Shown here: piece by piece, positions 9,137 to 17,411 of the stretch
Layout of the letters: every line of letters begins with the position of its first letter
How positions within the stretch are numbered: position 1 is the stretch's first letter
Assembly: GCA_030682495.1 (NCBI GenBank)
Contig: JAUXOC010000057.1
Location: forward strand, 34,486-98,485
Length of the DNA stretch: 64,000 bases
Direction of reading: 5' to 3'
Source of the DNA: Alphaproteobacteria bacterium
GTDB taxonomy: Bacteria > Pseudomonadota > Alphaproteobacteria > Micavibrionales > UBA2020
Position numbers and translations under genes: made by a program
The notes under the pieces: generated by a model
The model's database searches: none
What the model was told of the DNA's origin: nothing
The model's input: only the letters and a program-made list of their open reading frames with translations

Positions 9137-9210
9137 GTCGAACGGTGAGCAGGTAGGTGCTGAGGCTAAAAAATCCAGGCTTTGCTCAGGATGAGGTTTT
9201 GCCGTTCGAC
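9137..9210. repeat. Inverted repeat between tRNA-Gln and the PLD-type gene
   Basis: GTCGAACGG (9137-9145) and CCGTTCGAC (9202-9210) are perfect inverse copies, with TGAGCA / TGCTCA nested inside. A related direct copy, GAACTGTGAGCAG, lies near 9071. The structure could be a recombination site remnant or an RNA hairpin in the 5' leader of the next gene. Confidence 0.4.
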
Positions 9211-9264
9211 CACCAAGAGCAAAATTGGTAGAATTCACCACAGCCCGCAGCTGAGGAGAAGCCG

Positions 9265-10410
9265 GTGGAACTCATCAACAATCTCGACGCGATCAATCAC
9301 CAAAAGGCCATCGCGAGCTATGCCGAAAATGCAGATCATATAATTATCGTTAGCCCCTTCATATTCGATGATTTTTCCGAGTGGTTTAAAAATACGAATC
9401 TTTCATCCCTAAGAAAAGTTGAACTTGTCACAAGCCTGGCCGAGTCTGGCGACAACCAAATCAAGAAACCATTTGCGTTAAAGTCGTTCTTTGATTGCTG
9501 CGAGCAATACGCAACAAACGCGGAAGTATGTATCCATGCCAACAATAAACTGCACGGAAAAATCTATTTATTCAGAAAATCAGATATGTGGCTTGCTGGA
9601 ATTATTACTTCAGCAAACTTTACATGGTCGGGCTTGGAAAAAAATCATGAATGGGGAATATTAACAAGAGAACCCAGATTTCTGGACACTCTTTATAAGC
9701 AAGTATTTTCTTCGTTTGAGTATGAGAACATTCCTAAAAGACTCATTACTACAAAACTCATTCCTGCCGCAGAGCAGTTTAAAAAGAATAATACAGACGT
9801 GATGGATATACCTCCTGCAAGAGTCGGCCTATTAAACCTTCTTGAAAGAAACTACCCGAAGGCAAATGAGACGATCGACCTTGACCTTGAACATGCAAAA
9901 AATATCTTCTTAAAACCAAACGGAGACAAAGATAATCCAGTCAGTCTCGAAGACAGACGCCCCTTTGGTCCCAACAATAAAGCCTTACACTTCCCCAAAA
10001 ATCCTGCCCCTAGCGATGTAATGCCGGGGGACGTGGTCATATCCTTTGGAACGGGGTCACGCGCACTGTTGTGCATACATACGGTACTGACCAGAGCGGA
10101 AGAGGCTTCACTAGAATTACAGAGAAGAGACAAGAACGCGGCGCGCTGGCCATGGTATGTATCAGGACGCAACCATACACCATATTTCGGAGATCGCTGG
10201 TGGGAATACAACATCACCGTCGACAATATAAGAGATGAGTTCCTAAAAGAATACCCAGGTAAATCTATCACCGGGAACAGCAACTCACTTGGTGCGTTCA
10301 ATTACGGCGCTGGTAAACTATCTATTACATTAGATTTCGCACGATATATTGTAGAAAAAATAATGAAAATTGAGGCTGAAGGGAAAGCACCGCCTTCATC
10401 TAATTCGTAA
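9265..10410 (+). CDS. PLD-type phosphodiesterase/nuclease-like protein
   Basis: 381 aa. Residues about 90-135 hold one HKD-type half-site: LHGKIYLFRKSD followed by ITSANFTWSGLEKNHEWGI. Proteins with a single half-site (Nuc, and the restriction enzymes BfiI and NgoFVII type) dimerise to make the active centre. The C-terminal part (DVVISFGTGSRALLCIH through RWPWYVSGRNHTPYFGDRWWEYNIT) is a separate domain that I do not recognise; a DNA-recognition role like that of BfiI is a guess. A GTG start is supported by GAGGAG at the right distance. AT-rich, right after tRNA-Gln. No methyltransferase is nearby. Confidence 0.65.
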   Translation: MELINNLDAINHQKAIASYAENADHIIIVSPFIFDDFSEWFKNTNLSSLRKVELVTSLAESGDNQIKKPFALKSFFDCCEQYATNAEVCIHANNKLHGKIYLFRKSDMWLAGIITSANFTWSGLEKNHEWGILTREPRFLDTLYKQVFSSFEYENIPKRLITTKLIPAAEQFKKNNTDVMDIPPARVGLLNLLERNYPKANETIDLDLEHAKNIFLKPNGDKDNPVSLEDRRPFGPNNKALHFPKNPAPSDVMPGDVVISFGTGSRALLCIHTVLTRAEEASLELQRRDKNAARWPWYVSGRNHTPYFGDRWWEYNITVDNIRDEFLKEYPGKSITGNSNSLGAFNYGAGKLSITLDFARYIVEKIMKIEAEGKAPPSSNS

Positions 10411-11793
10411 ACGTTCGAAATATCTGCTTTCCGACAAAAGAATCGGAGACTTTCTCGCGTCGGGCAATATCACGGATAGTCACCCCCCGGAAATGCTCGT
10501 CCCGCCAGACGAATCCCTGAATAAGCTTCTTCAGCTCGGCTGCCGGCAAATCAAACATGTCTTTGGGCGTATTCTCGGGCCTAATAACAATGGCGCCCTT
10601 GCGAGATCTGTTGATCGCATACGGAACACTGATGACCGTTCTGTCTGGAAGAAGGGTGATGAACAGTTCATTCTGACGCATTTCAACGCGTTCAATAGCC
10701 GAAACAATTTCATGAGTAGGCGTACATTCCTGAACGCCTATATGCTGGCGGACGGATTTCTCGACAAGACTCTCTATCTCGAAAGCCGGTATCCTTGCCC
10801 CTTTGCCGGCACGACGCAAACCCTGGTCAATATAGTATCTATAGCGCTTTCCATTTTTGATCGTAAACGTGGGGCCATAAAGTCTGCCTTCCGCATCGAA
10901 AAGAATCCCCTGCAGTAAGCTTTCATCCTTCGCCTTTCGACATCCACGCGGTGACGCCGCCTGCTCTTGCAACTTTTGCTGAACGGCATCCCATACATCC
11001 CGAGAAATGATTGCCGGATGTTGTCCGTCATAGACCTTATCTTTGTGCTTTATTTTTCCGATATAAATCGGGTTTGTCAGTATCGTATAAATGGCGCCTC
11101 TTGAAAAAATGGCATCTCCGTATTCTCTTCCTTTGTCCGATACCCTTATGGGAGTTTTGATACCACGTTCCTGTAGCTCCTGCGTCAGTTTATATACGCT
11201 GCCCAATACCAAATATCTGTCAAAAATATGGCCTGCAAGACCAGTGTTTTCTACATCGACGAAAAGCTGGCGATTTTCTGCCCGATAGCCGACCGGAGGC
11301 GTCCCTCCCATCCACATGCCTCTCTTTTTACTCGCGGAAATTTTATCCCGGATACGCTCTCCGGCCACTTCACGCTCAAACTGGGCAAAAGATAGAAGCA
11401 CATTCAGAGTCAGGCGCCCCATGGATGTCGTGGTATTAAAAGATTGCGTCACACTGACAAATGTTACGCCATGATGATCAAAAATTTCGACTAACCTCGA
11501 AAAGTCATCAACGATCTGGTCAAGCGGTCAATTTTATAAACGACAACGGTATGGACCTTACCCCTTTTAATATCTTCAATTAACTCAGCCAAAGCCAGTC
11601 GCTCCATCGAGCCGCCAGAAAAGCCTCCGTCGTCATATGATTTTTTTACTGCCGTCCAGCCTTCGGCTTTCTGGCTCGTGATATACGCGAGACAGGACTC
11701 GCGTTGAGCGTCAAGGGTGTTGAACTCCATTTCTAATCGCTCATCCGTCGATTTCCTGGTATAAATAGCGCAATATTTTGTACCGGCTTTCAT
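10400..11793 (-). pseudogene. Large serine recombinase, interrupted by a one-base deletion
   Basis: Two ORFs make one gene. The N-terminal part (11491-11793) carries the resolvase domain: YTRKSTDER, RESCLAYI, YDDGGFSGGSMERLAL, VYKIDRLTRSL. The C-terminal part (10400 to about 11506) continues as DDFSRLVEIFDHHGVTFVSVTQSFNTTTSMGRLTLN, then recombinase and zinc-ribbon-like regions (GGTPPVGYRAE, LTNPIYIGKIKHKDKVYDGQHPAIIS). The frames join at about 11507, where TTGATGAC stands in place of an expected TTGGATGAC. Restored length is about 464 aa. Without the missing base the protein stops after the catalytic domain. A sequencing error is the other explanation. It overlaps the upstream DUF2924 gene by ATGA. 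Confidence 0.85.
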
Positions 11794-12239
11794 CCGGCAC
11801 CGCCTTTACGCTTCAGACCGAAAAAATCCCATCCGTTCCGCCGACATCCAGAGATCAGCGTCGCAACCTGTGAAAGGCTCCGGTATACAGTGCCTTGGTA
11901 TTCGTAGCCATGCGCCTGCACCAGAACGGAATGCCGGACGCCGCCGTGCATACGCACAAGCCGGGTACCCGGCTTGATCTGAGGTTCATTGTCATCGAAA
12001 CACCGGGAATTTCTCTTATAAGCCTTTATCATCAGATCAAGGCGCATTTGCTGATCCGGCGCCAAACCGCCGGTTTCCAGCTCTTTCAGCCTGAACTCGA
12101 GGCTTTTCTCGAGCATTGTGCGGCCAATGAGCCCATGCGGCTGCACACCCCAGTACTCAGCCCATTTCCGGCGCAAGTCGGCCAGTGGAAGGCCGGTAAT
12201 GGTATTGTCATATATTTGATTTAATTGATTCTTTTGCAT
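11790..12239 (-). CDS. DUF2924 protein, partner of the serine recombinase
   Basis: 149 aa with the DUF2924 pattern: LPLADLRRKWAEYWGVQPHG, a helical middle, then KPGTRLVRMHGGVRHSVLV, YEYQGTVYRSLSQVATLISG and a final RNGWDFFGLK. In alphaproteobacteria this family is regularly encoded just in front of a large serine recombinase, as here, with an ATGA overlap. The role is unknown; it may help DNA binding or directionality. No catalytic motif is visible. The reading frame is intact although the recombinase is broken. Confidence 0.85.
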   Translation of the reverse strand: MQKNQLNQIYDNTITGLPLADLRRKWAEYWGVQPHGLIGRTMLEKSLEFRLKELETGGLAPDQQMRLDLMIKAYKRNSRCFDDNEPQIKPGTRLVRMHGGVRHSVLVQAHGYEYQGTVYRSLSQVATLISGCRRNGWDFFGLKRKGGAG

Positions 12240-12377
12240 TCATAACCACCTCCCATATGTCCATGAACGCTTGCTTTTAAGAGGAAGTCCAGTCGATTTT
12301 TTCGGGTAAATCACTGACTTAAATCATTTAAAAGATACGATAATCGCTCATCACCACAAGCTTGATAGGAAGCAATA

Positions 12378-13250
12378 ATGGACAAAAAGGTCTGCGTCAG
12401 ATTTTTTCAACTGCGTCGTAATTCTGAGAACGATATGTCTTTTTCAGACTGCCTTGCGTCTATCGCCGCCGCCCGACTGGGGGAGTGGATAGACTTGGGC
12501 GATGACGTGCTTGTCCGGCTTGAGCGTCATCAGCTTGATGGCGCCTTCATCAAGGGAGAATTCACCCGAAAGCAAACTACCAATATTCCTCCGAAAGCAA
12601 ACGGTGATGGAGACCCTCTTGTTGCAAGCGCCGACCCGATCGCGCACAGAGCAGCATTTCAATATCACCCGGCTCTTTCTATCCTGGCTCTTGAATCAAA
12701 CAAGCAGGGGATGACACTCGCCAAAATTGACAAAATGATTAAACAAGCTCTCCATCATTCAGGATTCGATTACCTGCCAGTCGCATCCGATGCTGCCTGG
12801 GAGAAGTTTTCCTCCTGCAGCCCCCGAAAAATGACACTTAAGGTGGCAAACCCGGAAAACCTTTCTGTCGCAGAAAACGCAACACGATCTGTCGCCCAAA
12901 ATCTGAATGACCTGAAAGAAATATTTGGTGGCCCTGTCATAGAAGTTTCCGTCGGTTTTGGCCGACAGAGGGAGGGAGCGCTCAACAAAAGAGCATTGGT
13001 GTCTTTTTTCGGCGACCTGATTCGGCAACAAGAAGCCGGTTATAGAGGGGTTCAAAAAATTGAAATCAAAGCTGAAGGAGAAGAAGAGCCTATTGATCTC
13101 CTTCTGGAACAAGTTAAAGAGAAAGACGTTTTAGATCTTAGCGATACCAATATTGAGGAACACTATAGGTCCAGGCGACAGTTTATAGAGCGCGCATTCG
13201 GTAAATATTTACCGTCGATGCGAGCCACCTACGGTCAAGCAGCAGCATAA
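12378..13250 (+). CDS. Cytosolic protein resembling phage RexA-type exclusion sensors (DUF6731-like)
   Basis: 290 aa, soluble, no signal peptide. The order of elements is a beta-rich N-terminal domain (FFQLRRNSENDMSFSDCLASI, then a short strand-turn region), a middle block AAFQYHPALSILALESNKQGMT, a segment PRKMTLKVANPENL, a conserved strand PVIEVSVGFGRQREGAL, and a final helix (NIEEHYRSRRQFIERAFGKYL). As I recall lambda RexA, it has the same order and size and likewise precedes a four-helix membrane protein. The similarity is of architecture and scattered residues, not strong identity. Six bases separate its stop from the ATG of the next gene. AT-rich relative to the chromosome. The function is not proven. 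Confidence 0.5.
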   Translation: MDKKVCVRFFQLRRNSENDMSFSDCLASIAAARLGEWIDLGDDVLVRLERHQLDGAFIKGEFTRKQTTNIPPKANGDGDPLVASADPIAHRAAFQYHPALSILALESNKQGMTLAKIDKMIKQALHHSGFDYLPVASDAAWEKFSSCSPRKMTLKVANPENLSVAENATRSVAQNLNDLKEIFGGPVIEVSVGFGRQREGALNKRALVSFFGDLIRQQEAGYRGVQKIEIKAEGEEEPIDLLLEQVKEKDVLDLSDTNIEEHYRSRRQFIERAFGKYLPSMRATYGQAAA

Positions 13251-13256
13251 CTCGTG

Positions 13257-13733
13257 ATGAAAATAGACATATATTCTTTTTTGCCCGCTTCTCTAATAAC
13301 AGGCATTTACTTCTATAAAATGAATACAGTCCATCAATTTATTAGAGAGGTAGATCTAGATCTCCAAATAATTTTTTCAGGAGCATTCAGCCTCTGTGGA
13401 ATTTTAACAGGGTTTTTATTTACAATTTATTGCTTCATAGCGGTGAGCAGCAACGCATTTATAGACAGGATTCGAAATACACACACATTCTACGGCGCAA
13501 AATCTTTCGTTATAAAAACAATCCTTATAAGCCTTTTCTCTACCTTCTATTCGCTGCTTCTATCAGCATTCAGATGGCCGCTAACAGAAGCAACGGTAGA
13601 TGTATATACAAAATTTACGCTTTGTGGCTGGCTTTTTATTTTTACAGCAAACATCCTGTATTTTTTAAGATGCCTGCAGCATTTTATGCTTATGGCAGAT
13701 GGGTTACCGCCCCAGAAACCGCCCGCTGGATAA
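13257..13733 (+). CDS. Four-helix membrane protein, RexB-like partner
   Basis: About 158 aa with four predicted transmembrane helices: FLPASLITGIYFY, IIFSGAFSLCGILTGFLFTIYCFIAV, FVIKTILISLFSTFYSLLLSAF and FTLCGWLFIFTANILYFL. A basic loop with an IRNTHTFYG segment follows helix 2, the place where RexB has a basic loop with RRLAKIREYGY. The size is close to lambda RexB (144 aa). GTG 13254 is an alternative start; neither has a clear ribosome site, suggesting coupling to the upstream gene. An ion-permeable membrane effector triggered by the upstream gene is the working idea; a simple small membrane protein is the null. Confidence 0.5.
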   Translation: MKIDIYSFLPASLITGIYFYKMNTVHQFIREVDLDLQIIFSGAFSLCGILTGFLFTIYCFIAVSSNAFIDRIRNTHTFYGAKSFVIKTILISLFSTFYSLLLSAFRWPLTEATVDVYTKFTLCGWLFIFTANILYFLRCLQHFMLMADGLPPQKPPAG

Positions 13734-13762
13734 AAATACTTTCTTCAATTTTTGATATCACC

Positions 13763-14434
13763 TTACGCAGCGATGCCCATCACCACACTATTCCATGCAG
13801 TTCGATGCTCATGGGCTATTGCTTTATCATTCTGCAAAAGTTCCACATAAGCAGGGAATATTAAGCTAGGGTCATTTAGAAGGCGGAGATAGTATCTGAT
13901 TGACGGCATAACGCCGTTAGCAATAACTTGGCAGTCATATACAGCCTTAATGTTTTCGATAACTTTTCGCGCACCTTCATCTGGCTCACAATTTTGGTGC
14001 GTCGTTAGGATGTAATAGCGTGATATCGATTTATCCATCACTTTAAGCTGAACATCCGCTGCAATTGCCTCTGTGATTGACAAATTGTGTTTGACTTCAA
14101 CAGCTTCGAAAATTCCTTCCAATGTATCATCAGATACCTCGATATCGCCAATAGACCCTGTTTGAGAATCAGCAGCTGAATGCTCATTAAGAGGCTTTAC
14201 GGTTTTTCCGTCATACCTGCGAAGCTCCGGCACCATAACGCTATAAATAGCATGGAGTGCCAGAACGGGAAGCCTTGATGCTCCTTTCGCCCCTTTATAT
14301 GATCGGAAAAAGTGCTGATGGAAGATCTCAACTATTGTTCCGATATCATGGGTTTTTGGTATCGAAAGTGTGATCCGAACCTCTTCGCGCCGATCATAGC
14401 AACGGGCTTCAGCCATGTATGCACGGATGTCCAC
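13763..14434 (-). pseudogene. Restriction endonuclease, probable C-terminal fragment
   Basis: The frame encodes a PD-(D/E)XK-like core: ADSQTGSIGDIEV, then GIFEAVEVKHNLSI, followed by YYILTTHQNCEPDEG and PSIRYYLRLLNDP. The SADS-x-G-IGDIxV plus FEAVEVKH pattern occurs in type II restriction enzymes, often on a larger polypeptide with more sequence in front. Here the ORF starts inside the opposing recombinase gene, so the N-terminal part is probably lost at a rearrangement junction near 14405-14415. No cognate methyltransferase is in the window. Confidence 0.6.
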
Positions 14435-15080
14435 GGATCATCAGAAGTATTCGACCGAAAATCAGGCCGATGCTATTCGGGAATATGCCGTGCGCCGAAA
14501 CATGGAGACCGTCAGGACTTATACCGATGCGGGGAAAAGCGGCCTTAAACTCGACGGCCGCGATGCCTTAAAGCAGCTCATCTCAGACGTGCAGTCCGTT
14601 GCGGCGGAATTCTCGGCCATACTCGTACTGGACGTAACCCGCTGGGGTCGGGATTTCCGCTATATTGAGATCAACCGGCAACTTCGCAAGCTTTACCCCG
14701 AAATCGTCGAGGGGGCGATCCGACGCATTCAGGAGATGGGCGGCGTTATCCGCAGAGAGGTGACCAATGACCTTATAGTCCTGAATGAAGAGATTAAAGT
14801 TTCGGTCGTTATCTGCAGATGTGTTCAAACCGCGGCTGGCTCGAACAGGTGGAAATTGCATCTGGATACAGGGCTTCTGCCGGACATTACGATCGTCATC
14901 AGGATGGACGAGAATACCGTCGCCCCGCTTGATTATTATTTACTGCCCGCTATCGACATCGAAAACCCGAAAATCCGACTTACCGACAATAACCATCTGG
15001 CTCTTGAAGCTTACCGGTTCGAAGATTTGGAGCCCTTTTTCATGCTGATAGAGCGCACAGAAGTACCGGAGGCCGCATGA
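14415..15080 (+). pseudogene. Second large serine recombinase with a large in-frame internal deletion
   Basis: 221 aa. The start matches the resolvase domain of a distinct recombinase family (MYARMSTDHQKYSTENQADA, AILVLDVTRWGR). Directly after WGR the sequence switches to the C-terminal domain of the same family (DFRYIEINRQLRKLYPEIVE, RWKLHLDTGLLPDITI, DYYLLPAIDIENPKIRL). About 300 residues that normally lie between, including the rest of the catalytic domain, are missing, yet the frame is kept. The upstream part also lacks the usual N-terminal residues. It cannot be an active recombinase. It overlaps the next ORF by ATGA. Confidence 0.75.
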
Positions 15081-15529
15081 AGAAAGAAAATACCTCCAAG
15101 GTTACGATGATTGAAATAGATCGAATAAATATCCTGAACCCGCGTGTCAGGAACAAGAAAGCCTTTAATCAAATTGTCGATAATATTGCCCAAGTCGGCT
15201 TGAAACGGCCGATAACCGTTACGCCCTGCCTATCCGGCACAACAGGAAAGGAGTATGATCTGGTCTGCGGCCAGGGTCGCCTCGAGGCTTTTCTCTCATG
15301 CGGACAAAGGCCCGAAAAGAAAGAGCACCTGCAGCAGAAACGCGACATTCAACTGGGGTTTGACGCAGAAATATTGAGCCTCGAAATCGGTAAGATTATG
15401 CCCATCAAAACTATATCTGAGAGAGTGCGCGGTTCACGCCGCTACCAGCAGATCGTCGTTTCGATCAGAGAAGTCGGCATTATAGAGCCTCCCGTCGTGA
15501 CGCCGTCGCCACATATGAAGGGACGATAA
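15077..15529 (+). pseudogene. Collapsed fusion of two ParB/RepB-like genes
   Basis: 150 aa. The first half is a ParB N-terminal domain (INILNPRVRNKKAFNQIVDNIAQVGLKRPITV, DLVCGQGRLEAF). At about residue 80 it jumps into the start of a second protein of the same type (FDAEILSLEIGKIMPIKTISERVRGSRRYQQIVVSI, VGIIEPPVV), which stops early. In intact elements with this recombinase family two ParB-like genes follow the recombinase in this order, so this ORF reads as the remainder after deletion of the end of the first and most of the second. Probably non-functional. Confidence 0.65.
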
Positions 15530-15673
15530 CCGCCTGTTTTCACAGAGTTCCGCAAGGTTGACTTGCCTGCCCCCCTTCCCTACACTTTGGCGGTATTCAG
15601 GATTTTCAATTATTTACTATTTTCCGAGGCGCAGCGTATCGTCTCCCCTTCCAAAAAGCAGGAGCACATAAAT

Positions 15674-16492
15674 ATGTTTGGCAAGAAAAACAGCAAAGAC
15701 ACTGCCGCGAAACCCGAAGCCGCCGCAAACGAAAACGGTGCTGCCGCTTCTGCCCCGCCCGCCGAAGAAAAAGGGTTCAAGGACAGACCGCGCCCCGTAT
15801 CGATCTTCCGCGCCGAAGCCGCCAAAACCACGGCCGCAAAGCAGGACACCGCTGAAAAGCGTGCTGTGGTCGATACGCAGCTGAAAGGCCTGCTCGACAA
15901 ATACACCCCCACGCTGGAGGCGCACGACAAGCAGCTGACCGCTGCGGGTGACGCGCGCATCAAAGTCCGCCGCGAAACGGTTGAGGGTTTGACGCAGGAA
16001 GTCGGCACGTCAAAGCAGCTGATCGCCGAGCTGGAAAAAAGACTGCAGGAAGAACGCGCCAAACTGGCACGCTCCGAAAACAGCCTTTACACCGCCAGCC
16101 GCGAGTTGAAAGACGAAAGCGGCAAAATTGCCAAAGAACACAAAGCCGCCATGAAAGCGAAAAAACAGGAACTGGGCGGAAAAATTTCGACCGCGCGCAA
16201 AGAACGCAGCGCTGTTTACAGCGCCACAGGCGAGAAAATGCGCAGCGAACGCTGGCATACCTTTGCCCGCACGACCAAGGAAGGGCTGGCCGTGGTGCCT
16301 GACCTCACCATGCGGTTCCTGAAAGCCGCCGGACGCGGCATCAGCGAAATGAAAGCCGTCTTCGGACGTTCAGCCCGAAGCGCGAAGAAGGGCTTTGACG
16401 AGCCGACACTGTTCAGCATCCGCCGCGAAGAGCCGGTGACGCCACCGAAAAAAGAAGCGAAGCCCAAGCCGCCCAAAGCGCCGCAGCCCTAA
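15674..16492 (+). CDS. Coiled-coil protein of unknown function
   Basis: 272 aa from ATG 15674, which has AGGAG upstream; the ORF-track start 111 bases earlier lacks support. An Ala/Lys/Pro-rich N-terminus is followed by a long charged helix (about residues 70-190, with EVGTSKQLIAELEKRLQEER and KARKERSAVYS-like heptads), then a shorter basic region and a Pro/Lys-rich tail. No signal peptide or membrane segment. Family not recognised. A strong terminator follows. Confidence 0.6.
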   Translation: MFGKKNSKDTAAKPEAAANENGAAASAPPAEEKGFKDRPRPVSIFRAEAAKTTAAKQDTAEKRAVVDTQLKGLLDKYTPTLEAHDKQLTAAGDARIKVRRETVEGLTQEVGTSKQLIAELEKRLQEERAKLARSENSLYTASRELKDESGKIAKEHKAAMKAKKQELGGKISTARKERSAVYSATGEKMRSERWHTFARTTKEGLAVVPDLTMRFLKAAGRGISEMKAVFGRSARSAKKGFDEPTLFSIRREEPVTPPKKEAKPKPPKAPQP

Positions 16493-16513
16493 GCGCGTCG
16501 GCACGGAACAAAC

Positions 16514-16548
16514 AAAAAGGCCGCCTGCATCTGCGGGCGGCCTTTTGC
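16514..16548 (+). terminator. Rho-independent terminator after the coiled-coil gene
   Basis: AAAAGGCCGCC pairs with GGCGGCCTTTT around a 10-nt loop. The symmetry also allows it to end the opposing YSC84 transcript. Confidence 0.85.
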
Positions 16549-16582
16549 TTGGGTAAGATATTCTTCTCGCCTTACCTTTGAT

Positions 16583-17143
16583 TTAGCGTCTGACTTTGGA
16601 AACCTTGGTTCCCTCAAGGCTCAGCCCTGCCATCAGGCCTTGCTGGCCAAAGATAAAGGCATAGGCATCATCTTGCAGCGTCGAGCTGGACAGGTTCTTG
16701 GCGACGCCTTCATCGACCAGAACAACGGTCGGGCCCACACCGATTTCCCAACCTTGCGAGTCATGCAATGTTTCCAGCGCCTTGTCTGTCATCAGGAAGA
16801 CGGCGTAGGCGTAAGATTGCGCACCCGCCTGCAAACCCCATGAACCGCCGACGGAATTGTAATAGTCTTCGACTTTTCCGTTCTTAATCAGCTGGCCTTC
16901 GCCATAGCTGCCGCCAAAGACAAGACCGGCCTTGACGATATTCGGGAAGATAAGGATGGCTTTGGCAGTGCCGGAAAGTTTTTTCGCAAGCGGGTTGCTA
17001 TCGTAAAGACTTTGCAAAGCCTGGGCTGACTCTTTATCCAGCTCTTCCGCCGTCGCAGCCTGAGCCTGATGCGTCACACCCGGATGGATAAACGATGCCA
17101 TGACAAGCATAAGGGTTAGAAAAAACATACGAATATTTGACAT
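16583..17143 (-). CDS. Exported YSC84/SYLF-domain lipid-binding protein
   Basis: 186 aa from ATG 17143, chosen because AGGAG lies just upstream; the track start adds eight residues. A signal peptide (MFFLTLMLVMASFIHPGVTHQAQA) is followed by the SYLF domain: AKAILIFPNIVKAGLVFGGSYGEG, GGSWGLQAGAQSYAYAVFLMT, GVGPTVVLVDEGVAKN, YAFIFGQQGLMAGLSLEGTKV. The family binds phosphoinositides in eukaryotes; the periplasmic bacterial role is unknown. Last gene of a stress-type cluster. Confidence 0.88.
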   Translation of the reverse strand: MSNIRMFFLTLMLVMASFIHPGVTHQAQAATAEELDKESAQALQSLYDSNPLAKKLSGTAKAILIFPNIVKAGLVFGGSYGEGQLIKNGKVEDYYNSVGGSWGLQAGAQSYAYAVFLMTDKALETLHDSQGWEIGVGPTVVLVDEGVAKNLSSSTLQDDAYAFIFGQQGLMAGLSLEGTKVSKVRR

Positions 17144-17170
17144 TTCAATCTCCTGAAAAAAAATCATTGG

Positions 17171-17205
17171 AAAGTCCGGCCCCCCAAAAGGCGCCGGACT
17201 TTTTC
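17171..17205. terminator. Hairpin between CsbD and YSC84 genes
   Basis: AAGTCCGGC (17172-17180) pairs with GCCGGACTT (17194-17202) around a C/A-rich loop. It probably ends or attenuates the leftward CsbD transcript; T runs are present on both sides. Confidence 0.55.
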
Positions 17206-17218
17206 TTGTGTGAAGCGG

Positions 17219-17389
17219 TTATTTTTTAGCGGTATCCTTCAGACCCCCAAGGGCGTTTTGAATTTTACCCTCGAGTTTCTGGGCTTTGCCTTCTGCTTTC
17301 AGCTTGGCATCGCCTGTCAGTTTTCCGGCAGTCTCTTTGATCGTTCCCGCCACTTGCTTGGCAGAACCTTTGATGCGGTCTTTATGCAT
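17219..17389 (-). CDS. CsbD-family stress protein (missed by the ORF track)
   Basis: 56 aa, read directly: it begins MHKDRIKGSAKQVAGTIKET and continues with GKLTGDAKLKAEGKAQKLEG, ending LGGLKDTAKK. This is the Lys/Ala/Gly-rich amphipathic pattern of CsbD-like proteins (Pfam CsbD, E. coli YjbJ), abundant small proteins induced by general stress, with unknown molecular role. An AAGGA ribosome site precedes the ATG. It lies 22 bp after the peptidoglycan-binding lipoprotein gene on the same strand. Confidence 0.9.
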   Translation of the reverse strand: MHKDRIKGSAKQVAGTIKETAGKLTGDAKLKAEGKAQKLEGKIQNALGGLKDTAKK

Positions 17390-17411
17390 GGGGCATTCCT
17401 TTGTTTAAGTA

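Larger units (their letters stand above)
9055..15530. mobile_element. Degraded integrative/accessory region next to tRNA-Gln
   Basis: From the 3' end of tRNA-Gln to about 15.5 kb the base composition drops and the content changes to two broken serine recombinases, DUF2924, ParB-like remnants, a restriction-enzyme fragment, a PLD-type nuclease-like gene and a RexAB-like pair. I could not find a second copy of the tRNA-Gln 3' end, so exact borders and the integration mode are unknown. It may be two or more nested insertions rather than one island. Confidence 0.6.

Noticed and set aside
10370-10918. 182-aa rightward ORF
   Set aside because: Antisense to the recombinase C-terminal part.
9055-15530. 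Second copy of the tRNA-Gln 3' end as right att site
   Set aside because: Searched by eye for GGTTCGATCCCTAGCACCCCA and parts of it; none found.
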